Shown one piece after another: positions 6,125 through 12,699 of a stretch of 34,857 nt of DNA (its first letter is position 1; every line of letters begins with the position of its first letter). This DNA comes from a virus. The notes under the pieces were generated by a model that was not told the origin of the DNA, ran no database searches, and saw nothing but the letters and a program-made list of their open reading frames with translations. Location of the stretch: positions 1 to 34,857 of the IMG/VR virus record IMGVR_UViG_3300047495_000037. The stretch is one strand, 5' to 3'. Both the position numbers and the translations under genes were made by a program.

Positions 6125-6148
6125 GCCCGGCCGGGGAACCGGCCGGGC
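6125..6148 (+). promoter_or_regulatory. GC hairpin with GGAA loop
   Basis: GCCCGGCCGG / CCGGCCGGGC, 10-bp stem closed by a GGAA tetraloop, 24 bp before the ATG at 6172. A short CTT follows but no real T-tract. Likely an intercistronic stability or attenuation element. Confidence 0.5.
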
Positions 6149-6171
6149 CTTCCCGGGGAGCGTGTCCATCC

Positions 6172-6384
6172 ATGAACCATCCGGAATCGATCGATCAGAT
6201 CACAGCCATCGAGCGTTGCCTCCTGATCTCGACCGAGGACGCGGTCGAGGTCCTGGAGCGGGCCTCGAAAGATCCGTTCTGGCCCTACCGCGAGGACCTC
6301 GACGTGTTCGAGGAAATTGTCCTGGGTCACTGGCGAGCCATCCAGGCCGAGCGGGCCAGGGCGGCGAAAGGGGGTGGCGAGTGA
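6172..6384 (+). CDS. Hypothetical protein, 70 aa
   Basis: Not recognised. Acidic, mostly helical, with one aromatic cluster (DPFWPYRED). The start ATG 6172 follows GGGGAG. Its stop overlaps the next GTG start, so these small genes form a tightly coupled series leading to the RAD52-like gene. Confidence 0.6.
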   Translation: MNHPESIDQITAIERCLLISTEDAVEVLERASKDPFWPYREDLDVFEEIVLGHWRAIQAERARAAKGGGE

Positions 6385-6626
6385 CCATCCTCAAGATCGG
6401 TAATGACTACCTCAACATGGCCCACCTGGTACATGCCAGGTTCGACGACAAGGGTGTCACGCTCAAATTCGCCGCACCCACCCCGGCCAGTGTTGGGGCC
6501 TCTGACTGGTCGGTCGGCCTCTACTCGATCGGCTTCAAGGGCCAGGATGCCGAGGCGGTCCGGGCGTTCCTGGAACTCCGGCCCCTTCCGCTTCGCGTTG
6601 AGCCGTCGAAAGGGGGTGGCTCTTGA
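6381..6626 (+). CDS. Hypothetical protein, 81 aa
   Basis: Not recognised. It begins with GTG 6381, overlapping the previous stop as GTGA, with GGGGTGG upstream. A beta-rich N-terminal half (ILKIGNDYLNMAHL, then VTLKFAAP) is followed by a helix and a basic/Gly tail. The size and predicted strands recall small single-domain phage proteins, with no assigned role. The next gene starts at TTG within its last codons. Confidence 0.57.
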   Translation: MTILKIGNDYLNMAHLVHARFDDKGVTLKFAAPTPASVGASDWSVGLYSIGFKGQDAEAVRAFLELRPLPLRVEPSKGGGS

Positions 6627-6844
6627 GCGATCCCATCAAAGTTCACCTTTTCAGCTTGAAACCCGGTGAGCGGTTCCGCGTCGCCGGGATGCCCGACCTT
6701 TTTTCCGTGGTCGCTGGCCAGGGCGACTTGACCGCATTCCTCGACGGGACGGGGCAACCCGTCTCATCGCGAGCGATCGCGATCGCCAACAACGGGAGCC
6801 TGTTTGTCTATCCGATCACCACACCCGGGAGCCCGACCTCATGA
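6623..6844 (+). CDS. Hypothetical protein, 73 aa
   Basis: Not recognised. It starts at TTG 6623, inside the end of the previous gene, with a GGGGG ribosome site 7 bases upstream. Mostly beta-strand prediction with VHLFSLKPGERFRVAG near the start. Its last codon overlaps the ATG of the RAD52-like gene, so it may be co-translated with the recombination protein. Confidence 0.57.
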   Translation: MSDPIKVHLFSLKPGERFRVAGMPDLFSVVAGQGDLTAFLDGTGQPVSSRAIAIANNGSLFVYPITTPGSPTS

Positions 6845-7575
6845 CCCAATATCCCGATCTTTTTGCCGCCCTGGGCGCCCCCTTTGAGGCCAACGAGGTC
6901 AAGGTCCGCAGCCAGGGCAACCGCCAGGTCCAATACATCACCGCCCGCACGGCGATGAACCGGCTTGATACCGTGCTCGGCCCGGAGAACTGGTGGGACG
7001 AATACCTGCCCGGCGACAACTCGGTCCTTTGCAAGCTGACGATTCGCCTGCCCGATCCCGAAGGGGGTGAGGGCGGCGGCTGGACGACGCTCACCAAGGC
7101 GGACGCCGGTGGCTATGCCGGGATGCCCGACCAGGGCGACGACGACAAGAGCGGCTACTCCGATGCGTTCAAGCGCGCGGCGGTGAAGTTCGGCGTCGGC
7201 CGCTATCTCTACCGCGACGGCGTCCCGGTCTTCGGTCGCGATCGAACCGATCCCCAACCGGCTCCCGCTCACGACCAGGTCGAGCCGCCGATCCCGGCCG
7301 AGAAGACGGTCCAGGTCTGGGGTGGGGGTGGCCAGTCGCCCCCACCCGGCGACCCCGGCAAGTGCCCCGGGTCCGGCCGGGGACTCTTCGCGAAGCTCAA
7401 GGAGCTGGAGACCCACCACCAGGTCGGCCTGATCAAGTACCTGAACGGCTGGGCCAAGCTCCAGGAGTTCCCCGGCCGGATGGTCGACTGGGATCAGGAC
7501 CAGGTCCAGCAGGGATGGGCCGAGGTCCGCCGCAAGCTCGCGACGATCGGCCACGCGGAGGCGATCGCGTCGTGA
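6841..7575 (+). CDS. RAD52/Sak-type single-strand annealing protein
   Basis: A 244-residue recombinase of the RAD52/22 family, which anneals complementary single strands during phage recombination and replication. Residues 27-124 carry the family signature: QVQYITARTAMNRLD, LGPENWWDEY, a beta sheet, then KADAGGY and GYSDAFKRAAVKFGVGRYLY. The C-terminal third has a Pro/Gly linker and a helix that probably binds partners. No exonuclease or single-strand-binding protein was found beside it. ATG 6841 overlaps the previous stop. A minus-strand cassette begins 14 bp downstream. Confidence 0.88.
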   Translation: MTQYPDLFAALGAPFEANEVKVRSQGNRQVQYITARTAMNRLDTVLGPENWWDEYLPGDNSVLCKLTIRLPDPEGGEGGGWTTLTKADAGGYAGMPDQGDDDKSGYSDAFKRAAVKFGVGRYLYRDGVPVFGRDRTDPQPAPAHDQVEPPIPAEKTVQVWGGGGQSPPPGDPGKCPGSGRGLFAKLKELETHHQVGLIKYLNGWAKLQEFPGRMVDWDQDQVQQGWAEVRRKLATIGHAEAIAS

Positions 7576-7588
7576 TCAGGTCAACCCG

Positions 7589-7756
7589 TCATGACTCGGG
7601 GTCGGCCTCATCGCCGGCCCCATCGTCCTGGTTTGCGCCCTGGACGATCCCCTCGATCGCCCGGCGAATCCAGCAGTGGGCCGGCAGGAGTTGGAGGCCG
7701 ATGACGATCGCGGGGAGCACCAGCAGGACCACGACCGCCATGACATTTTCGATCAC
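7589..7756 (-). CDS. Small single-pass membrane protein, 55 aa
   Basis: A short gene read from the minus strand. It starts at GTG 7756, with GAGG 9 bases upstream, 6 bp after the RHH-like gene's stop. Residues 6-25 are almost all Val, Leu, Ile, Ala and Pro and should span the membrane; the tail is acidic (NQDDGAGDEAD). Being translationally linked to a DNA-binding-like protein, it could be the toxin of a pair, a holin-like pore, or a small accessory membrane protein. No family was recognised. Start and frame are well supported, function is open. Confidence 0.6.
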   Translation of the reverse strand: MIENVMAVVVLLVLPAIVIGLQLLPAHCWIRRAIEGIVQGANQDDGAGDEADPES

Positions 7757-7762
7757 CGTCCG

Positions 7763-7978
7763 TTACCTCGGGGGAGGTGGGTCCTCAAACCCATTCGCTT
7801 TTGCATATTCGGCTACCGCCTTGTCTATGACTTGCGCGACCGGGTCTCGGCAATGTTTTGCCACCCTTTCTAGCCATTCCTTCCATTCCGGTCTCGCCTT
7901 GATACTCACCGCGGACTTGCGAGGTGGCTGGCCGGAAACATCTCCCGGTTTTTTCGGCATCTCCGTCGGAAGCTCCAT
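7763..7978 (-). CDS. Ribbon-helix-helix-like small protein (paralogue 2)
   Basis: A 71-residue protein similar to the one at 5234-5449. The shared core is a short strand (AVSIKA), then PEWKEWLERVAKH and a helix (VAQVIDKAVAEYAK), ending in a proline-rich tail. Such proteins are small DNA-binding regulators or antitoxins. ATG 7978 follows GAGGCGG. It is transcribed against the surrounding operon, together with the 55-residue membrane gene, from its own promoter near 8034-8062. This looks like a self-contained moron inserted between the RAD52-like gene and the next rightward gene. Confidence 0.68.
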   Translation of the reverse strand: MELPTEMPKKPGDVSGQPPRKSAVSIKARPEWKEWLERVAKHCRDPVAQVIDKAVAEYAKANGFEDPPPPR

Positions 7979-8033
7979 AGCCGCCTCACCTTTGGTTCGA
8001 TCCCAGGGGAAAAAGTATCACCAGATGCTGGCT

Positions 8034-8062
8034 ATGTTACAACCCCCTTCCTACCATTGCAA
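8034..8062 (-). promoter_or_regulatory. Promoter of the leftward two-gene cassette
   Basis: Minus-strand TTGCAA (8057-8062) and TAACAT (8034-8039) are 17 bp apart, with the ATG 56 bp downstream. The AT-rich block 7995-8125 stands out from its surroundings. Confidence 0.5.
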
Positions 8063-8085
8063 CCTTAAAGTAAACCAAAAGTCTG

Positions 8086-8105
8086 GACTATTGTTGTCCA
8101 TAGTC
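8086..8105. promoter_or_regulatory. Dyad operator GACTAT-N8-ATAGTC
   Basis: Inverted 6-bp arms (8086-8091 and 8100-8105) overlapping the -35 of the rightward promoter that follows. A nested TGGAC...GTCCA dyad shares the same centre. Probably a repressor site controlling the divergent cassette. Confidence 0.45.
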
Positions 8106-8123
8106 GATTCTTTGAGGTATTAT
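8094..8123 (+). promoter_or_regulatory. Rightward promoter downstream of the cassette
   Basis: TTGTCC (8094-8099), 18-bp spacer, TATTAT (8118-8123). It would restart rightward transcription after the leftward cassette. Confidence 0.5.
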
Positions 8124-8200
8124 GACATCGAATTCAGCGGCTTGTCGGCCAGACCGACCCGTCGAAGGTACGCCCCCGCCCTACCGAAGGACCCCAATCG

Positions 8201-8524
8201 ATGCCCCCCCCTGCCCCTCCGCCGGACGACGTCCAGGATGCGAAGCTGCTCACGCTCGATCTCGACGAGCTGGTCGACCTCTCCGAGCACACCCGGTCCG
8301 AGATCGCCCTTCGGGAGACCGACCTGGGAATCCTGCGAGGGCTCAAGAAACGGATCAACCGGGTCCTCGCCCGGCGGCTCCTGGTCGAGGCTCCCGAGGG
8401 CCTCCATGTCCAGCCCGACTTGCTGATCCGGGCCAACCGCGACGGCCAGGGGATCGACCGTATCCCGGTCCGACCCAGTGTCCCACTCGACGCGCAGCTT
8501 TCGAACCAGGGAGGTGAGTTTTGA
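8201..8524 (+). CDS. Hypothetical protein, 107 aa, coiled-coil
   Basis: Not recognised. A Pro-rich start is followed by a helical, charged middle with Leu spacing (residues 14-62) that could form a coiled coil, and a C-terminal part rich in Pro and Asp. ATG 8201 has AAGGA 11 bases upstream. It overlaps the next gene by 4 bp. Confidence 0.58.
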   Translation: MPPPAPPPDDVQDAKLLTLDLDELVDLSEHTRSEIALRETDLGILRGLKKRINRVLARRLLVEAPEGLHVQPDLLIRANRDGQGIDRIPVRPSVPLDAQLSNQGGEF

Positions 8525-8823
8525 CGGGCACAGAGATTACCCCCGGCAACTGCCCGCGTTGCGGCCAATCGGTGTGGGTCGTGCCCTTGGGCCGGCACAC
8601 CTACATGACCGATGTCCGACCCCTCGGGTCGGACCTGACTGGCTTGCCCAAGATCCACGCTTGCCCGCCCGATCCCGAGTCCGAGCCCAAATTCTTGGCT
8701 CATCCGTGGCTCTGGCTCCGTAGATGGTGGTCGGATCTCTACGACGACTGGGGACCACCCAACCAGGGTCATGCCCCAGGGTGCGACTGCGATTACTGCG
8801 CAATCCAGAGGCCGATCCAATGA
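8521..8823 (+). CDS. CxxC zinc-ribbon protein, 100 aa
   Basis: A 100-residue protein starting at TTG 8521, with GGGAGG a few bases upstream. An N-terminal CPRC pair (Cys11, Cys14) and a C-terminal cluster CDCDYC could together bind zinc. A tryptophan-rich stretch (WLWLRRWWSDLYDDW) lies in between and could bind a membrane or a protein partner. The stop overlaps the following ATG. No function is known. Confidence 0.62.
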   Translation: MTGTEITPGNCPRCGQSVWVVPLGRHTYMTDVRPLGSDLTGLPKIHACPPDPESEPKFLAHPWLWLRRWWSDLYDDWGPPNQGHAPGCDCDYCAIQRPIQ

Positions 8824-9110
8824 CGCTGCCCGCAGGTGGTCGGATCTTGCCAACCTCGCGACCGTCGCGGTGCGGCGCCTGCCGGCGCGAAATCCGGCTG
8901 CTGGAGTGGTCCGGCCATCTGCTGGTGATCGAGCCCGATCCCAACTCATACACCCCGCATCGATGCGACCCTGACGCCATCCTCGCATGGACGACGCGGG
9001 ACCGCATCGAGCGGATCAAGTCACGCGTGGCCCGCTCCACGCCCCCCGACCACGCCCGAACTGCCCACCAGTCCGGGCGTTATGACGTTTCCCATCCACC
9101 GGAGGACTAG
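8820..9110 (+). CDS. CxxC/HxC zinc-binding protein, 96 aa
   Basis: Starts at ATG 8820, overlapping the previous stop as ATGA. Cys18/Cys21 (CGAC) and His47/Cys49 (HRC) give a possible zinc site, with a beta hairpin (RLLEWSGHLLVIEP) between. The C-terminus is basic. Two adjacent zinc proteins in the replication operon suggest DNA- or RNA-related accessory roles. Not recognised beyond that. Confidence 0.62.
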   Translation: MTLPAGGRILPTSRPSRCGACRREIRLLEWSGHLLVIEPDPNSYTPHRCDPDAILAWTTRDRIERIKSRVARSTPPDHARTAHQSGRYDVSHPPED

Positions 9111-9455
9111 CCGAACGAGTCGAAGCCTTGCACAAATTAACATACGATAAGCCGCCGTCAAGGCCGGTGCCGTGGAAACTCTTGCCCAACATAATTCGTA
9201 TTAGAGTGAATTTTGATGAGTGTAAGCCCTTACAGTCAGACATTTTATGGTCAATCCTCTTGTGATCTCGGATGCGCGCAGGTAGGTTCGAATGCGGCGG
9301 ACTTCCCTTTCGCAAAAAAAAGAGGGCGGCTCCGACCGGGCCAATCACACCCGGGCGAAGCTCGCCCCCTCAACACCCGACGATCTCTCGATCCGAACGT
9401 GCCCTTAGCAGCGAAAGAGCGGCACGTCCAGACCCCCAAAGGAAACGTCAAGGCC
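9111..9455 (+). promoter_or_regulatory. AT-richer intergenic region before the Rep-like gene
   Basis: A 345-bp gap without a convincing gene. Its first half (9121-9260) is clearly richer in A and T than the rest of the window and contains an inverted repeat TGTAAG-CC-CTTACA (9221-9234). There is an A8 run near 9316. Its position before a winged-helix initiator candidate makes it a possible origin or operator, but I see no clear iterons or DnaA boxes. The reading frame of the next gene is open back to 9213. Confidence 0.45.
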
Positions 9456-10616
9456 ATGTCAATTTTACCAGAATCGACCTTCCGGCGAAATCCGGAAGTA
9501 GGGGAATTTCCGCGCACTCCGAAGCCGGTCCCTCCCCACGGGCTCACCTCGTACCGGACCGATCCAGCCCGCGAAGTGACCTTCCCCGGCGAGTTCCTCG
9601 ACCTGGAGCCGACCAAGGTCGAGATCCAGGTCTTTCGCGCCCTGATCCGGCTCGTCCACAAGCACCGCTGCGCCGGGATTTTCCCCTGGGCCTCGAATCT
9701 GGCCAACGAGCTGGGTTGCTCGGTCCGCGCGGTCGAGCTGGCCCTGGCCCGGCTCGTCGAGGCCGGCCTGGTCGTGGTCGACCGCCGCGAGATCGTGGTC
9801 GAGGGCCGGCTCCAGTACCGGACCGTTTACTGGTGCCGCTGGCTCTACGAGGATTTCCGCCAGGGCACCTTCGACTTCGGCCACGGCGTCCAGGCCCGGC
9901 TCGATCCAGCTGCACCTACTGTCTTTTCTTGCACCACCCGGGCGCAAATTTCTCCGAAGGAAATTGCGCCTAAAGAGGGGTATACGAATAAGACTACAAA
10001 AGAAACGACAACACAGGGAGACGTGTCGTCGTCCTTTGTCCAGTATATCCCGGAGGGAGCCGGAGGCGACACTCCTCCGGCCTCGACCGAGCCATCCCAG
10101 TCCCCCGCGATCGACCCCCAGATCACGGCCGCGATCGACCGCTGGCTCCCCGGCGAACCTGATCCCACCAAGATCCGTGCGGCGGTGCCCGAGTGGCTCG
10201 CCCTGGGGGTCACCGTGGCCTGGGTTTGCCTCGTGATCGAGGAGATGGCCGGCTACAAGGCCGACGGTCGACGGATCTACACCTTCAAACGGCTGGGGCT
10301 CCAGATCCTCAAAAACTGGATCGAGACCGGCGAGCCGACCCCCCGCTTCGCCGCCAAACCGGTGATCGCGCCGGCATCCAACCAGCCGACGCCTGACGAG
10401 GCCGAGCGGGGCCGGGCCGAGCGGGCCAGGGCGGCGGCCGAGCACGCGGCCAAGCTCGGCGCCTGGGAACGGCTCACGCCCCCTGAGCGATCGGCCCTGG
10501 AGGCTGAGTACGATCGCGATCACCCGCAGCCGGCCGGCGTGACCGCGACAATCTGGCGGATGACTCGCTCCGCCGCGCTCCGCGAACTGGCGGCCGAGCG
10601 ATCCGGCCGGGTGTAG
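9456..10616 (+). CDS. Winged-helix protein, candidate replication initiator
   Basis: Start taken as ATG 9456; the frame extends to 9213 but the upstream part reads as low-quality shadow. The 386 residues have a winged-helix domain at about 47-110 (TKVEIQVFRALIRLV, NLANELGCSVRAVELALARLVEAGLVVVDRR) like plasmid and phage Rep/DnaD-type initiators. A low-complexity linker follows, then a helical C-terminus. It lies between the recombination genes and ParAB, fitting a replication role. Inside the gene at 9941-9970 is an AT-rich near-palindrome that could be an embedded origin. Initiator function is inferred, not proved; a transcription factor is the alternative. Confidence 0.6.
   Translation: MSILPESTFRRNPEVGEFPRTPKPVPPHGLTSYRTDPAREVTFPGEFLDLEPTKVEIQVFRALIRLVHKHRCAGIFPWASNLANELGCSVRAVELALARLVEAGLVVVDRREIVVEGRLQYRTVYWCRWLYEDFRQGTFDFGHGVQARLDPAAPTVFSCTTRAQISPKEIAPKEGYTNKTTKETTTQGDVSSSFVQYIPEGAGGDTPPASTEPSQSPAIDPQITAAIDRWLPGEPDPTKIRAAVPEWLALGVTVAWVCLVIEEMAGYKADGRRIYTFKRLGLQILKNWIETGEPTPRFAAKPVIAPASNQPTPDEAERGRAERARAAAEHAAKLGAWERLTPPERSALEAEYDRDHPQPAGVTATIWRMTRSAALRELAAERSGRV
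9941..9970. repeat. Near-palindrome in the Rep-like gene
   Basis: GGCGCAAATTTC (9941-9952) and GAAATTGCGCC (9960-9970) are inverted copies apart from one extra base. The following 60 bases are unusually AT-rich. A relative of the GCGCAA/TTGCGC palindromes elsewhere in the window. Confidence 0.5.
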
Positions 10617-10632
10617 CGCAGCGCAGCAAAAA

Positions 10633-10666
10633 GCCCCTGACGTGCCAGCGAAAACACGTCAGGGGC
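10633..10666. terminator. Stem-loop after the Rep-like gene
   Basis: GCCCCTGACGTG (10633-10644) pairs perfectly with CACGTCAGGGGC (10655-10666); loop 10 bases, A-rich. The run of A just before it would be a T-tract on the minus strand, so termination is better for leftward transcripts. It lies 16 bp after the stop of the Rep-like gene. Confidence 0.6.
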
Positions 10667-10765
10667 ACGTCAAAGGCCGATTCAAATATACACCAGGTTG
10701 CCGGGGAGTCAAGCGGGAAATTGTGGTCGAGATGAATTTTGTGAGGCTTGGAGGAGGAGCGATTG

Positions 10766-11200
10766 ATGCGTGAAATCCCGATCTATCGACCCGAAATCTG
10801 GACGTTCGATGTCATCGATTACGAGTGGGTTTGCCAGAAGGGCGTGTTCACGAACACGATGTTCGTCCCGATGCCGGATGAGGATCGGGCCTGGCACGGT
10901 GTCTTTCTCCGGACCGTCAAGAATGGCGCGTCCCCGGCGTTCACGATCCGCGTCCCTGACGCCTGGGGTCTGGTCGCGGTCGGCACGGCTACAAAGCTCC
11001 AGCGAACCGATGGCGACCGCCAGAAGCTCCAGACGGCCATCGGGGCTCTCATCTGGGCCAAGCGTTGTGAGGAGGGCTTCGAGCTGGTGACTTCGAGCCG
11101 GCCGAGCCCCGACCTGAATATTCCGGCCAGGCCCCTGCCCTCGATCGTCCGACCTGCCGCCATTGCGGCCGGTCCGTTTCGCCAGCTATCGATGTTCTGA
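10766..11200 (+). CDS. Hypothetical protein, 144 aa
   Basis: Not recognised. Start ATG 10766, behind an exceptionally strong GGAGGAGGAG site. Mixed alpha/beta, with a hydrophobic, aromatic N-terminus (REIPIYRPEIWTFDVIDYEW) and a Pro-rich C-terminal third. One of the best translated genes of the region judging by its ribosome site. No motif gives a function. Confidence 0.6.
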   Translation: MREIPIYRPEIWTFDVIDYEWVCQKGVFTNTMFVPMPDEDRAWHGVFLRTVKNGASPAFTIRVPDAWGLVAVGTATKLQRTDGDRQKLQTAIGALIWAKRCEEGFELVTSSRPSPDLNIPARPLPSIVRPAAIAAGPFRQLSMF

Positions 11201-11235
11201 GTCGGAAGCTTGAAACCCGCCGGCCCAACTAATCA

Positions 11236-11496
11236 ATGAGGACTGAATCCTTGGCACGAAAGACCAAGCCCTCACTCGAAGAAATGGCCAAGGCTCTGGC
11301 CCCGTGCTTGATCTCGATCTCGGCCGATTGCAATAGCCTTTTTGATACCCCACGCTGGGTCGTTACGTTCTGGGGAGACGATCGAGCTGAGGTCGTGGAG
11401 TCAGATTCGTTGGCCGACGCGGTCGGCCACGCCCTGGCTCGCACGCAATGCGAAGGAGTGATCCCGTGGCACCCTGGGAAACGACCGCGATCCTGA
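11236..11496 (+). CDS. Hypothetical protein, 86 aa
   Basis: Not recognised. The ATG at 11236 has no ribosome site, while the in-frame TTG at 11251 has GAGGA 7 bases before it, so the real product may be 81 residues. It has a helix, a beta pair (RWVVTFWGDD, AEVVES) and another helix, the size of a small alpha/beta domain. It overlaps the next gene by 31 bp. Confidence 0.55.
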   Translation: MRTESLARKTKPSLEEMAKALAPCLISISADCNSLFDTPRWVVTFWGDDRAEVVESDSLADAVGHALARTQCEGVIPWHPGKRPRS

Positions 11497-11753
11497 ACTA
11501 TGTCAAGTCCAAGCCGGTGGCCGGCGTGACGGTCAGCTCGATGCGCCACTACCTCTGGCACTTCCAAAAAAAGACCATCGAAGATGTCCAGGCCGAATTC
11601 GAACGGCTGGTAGCCGACGGTCTGATCACGGCCGAAGAAATCCCAGCGTCCACCGGACCGATCCGGCCCGGCCGGAATACGGTCCCGATGCGACTCTACC
11701 GTCCGTCGGCCCAGTTATTACTCGGTAATAATCCGGTCGAGAAGACCGGCTAG
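11466..11753 (+). CDS. Small winged-helix-like protein, 95 aa
   Basis: GTG 11466 is preceded by AAGGAG. Residues 6-55 (AILNYVKSKPVAGVTVSS, then IEDVQAEFERLVADGLI) look like a winged helix. Its 3' end carries one parS-like palindrome (11715-11731), so the centromere overlaps coding sequence. It lies directly upstream of parAB and may be a partition-locus regulator or copy-number control protein; this is inference from position and fold. Confidence 0.6.
   Translation: MAPWETTAILNYVKSKPVAGVTVSSMRHYLWHFQKKTIEDVQAEFERLVADGLITAEEIPASTGPIRPGRNTVPMRLYRPSAQLLLGNNPVEKTG
11715..11731. promoter_or_regulatory. parS-like palindrome 1 (variant)
   Basis: TTATTAC-TCG-GTAATAA, 7-bp inverted arms with a 3-base spacer, inside the end of the 95-residue gene. 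The spacer differs from CGG in the other three sites. Confidence 0.75.
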
Positions 11754-11760
11754 CCCGGAC

Positions 11761-11777
11761 TTATTACCGGGTAATAA
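11761..11777. promoter_or_regulatory. parS-like palindrome 2
   Basis: TTATTACCGGGTAATAA, 46 bp after palindrome 1 and about 80 bp before parA. AT-rich arms in GC-rich surroundings. Confidence 0.78.
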
Positions 11778-11857
11778 ACCCGGATTGACGCACCCTCGAC
11801 CGGCTCAAATGCCGATGAAACTCCCGGAGATGGAACCGTTTTCGGAGGCCGACCGCC

Positions 11858-12697
11858 GTGGATATCGTGACGCTCTTGAATCAAAAAGGAGGGGTCGGAA
11901 AGACCTCGACCACGCACCACCTGGCCGGCACCCTGGCCAGGATGGGCCGGAGTGTCCTCCTGGTGGATAATGATCCCCAGTCGTCGCTCTCGCAGGGGCT
12001 CTACGGCCCGGCCGAGGCTCTCTCACTCGATCCAGCGGTGACGATCCATGCGATCCACACCGGTGAGCAACCGTTTCCCGAAGACATCATCCGGCCGACC
12101 GGGATTCTCGGCATCGACCTGGTTCCCGGCTCCGAAGCCGCTGGCGTGCTCAACGCTCGCGACCCGCAATCGCTTGGTTCCGACGACTGGGATCGGCTCA
12201 AAGATTTTCTGGTAGAGGCCGGGCCAAATTACGAGGTATGCTTGATCGATTGCCCACCGAACCTGTACTATTGTTCGTGGGTGGCCCTGGTCGCGTCCGA
12301 TGGCCTGGTGGTGCCGATGCAGGCCGAGGATTACGGGGTCCAGGGGATCGCCGCCGTCCGACGCTCGATCGAGCTGGTCCAGGCCGGTCCCAACCCGTCA
12401 CTCCGGTTGCTCGGTTACTTGCTGACGATGGTCGGCCGCAAGGCGATCCACCAGGTCAATGAGGAGATCCTCCGCGAGACCTATGGGCCTCTCATTTTCG
12501 AGACGGTGATCCCCGAAGCCGTCCACTATGTCGAGGCGATCACCAACCGCAAACCCATCGCCGATTACAAGCCCAAGTCCGCCGCCGCCAGGGTCATGCA
12601 AGCCCTGGCCGACGAGCTGGTCCGGCGCATCGAATCAGGACCCCCGCCCGCCATCGCCCGCGACGTCGCGTTTCCAATCACCGAGGAGGCCGCCTGA
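11858..12697 (+). CDS. parA: ParA-family partition ATPase
   Basis: A 279-residue Walker-type ATPase that moves plasmids or prophage circles to daughter cells by forming DNA-bound gradients with ParB. The deviant Walker A motif KGGVGKT is at residues 10-16 with the signature Lys10, Walker A' VDNDPQSS at 36-43, and Walker B CLIDCPPN in the middle. No N-terminal helix-turn-helix, so it is the short Soj-like type. Start GTG 11858 with GGAGG upstream. It is 2 bp from parB and flanked by palindromic candidate centromeres. Confidence 0.95.
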   Translation: MDIVTLLNQKGGVGKTSTTHHLAGTLARMGRSVLLVDNDPQSSLSQGLYGPAEALSLDPAVTIHAIHTGEQPFPEDIIRPTGILGIDLVPGSEAAGVLNARDPQSLGSDDWDRLKDFLVEAGPNYEVCLIDCPPNLYYCSWVALVASDGLVVPMQAEDYGVQGIAAVRRSIELVQAGPNPSLRLLGYLLTMVGRKAIHQVNEEILRETYGPLIFETVIPEAVHYVEAITNRKPIADYKPKSAAARVMQALADELVRRIESGPPPAIARDVAFPITEEAA

Positions 12698-12699
12698 AA

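Noticed and set aside
9213-9455. Upstream extension of the Rep-like protein
   Set aside because: No ribosome site, composition unlike the rest, and it spans the AT-rich regulatory gap.
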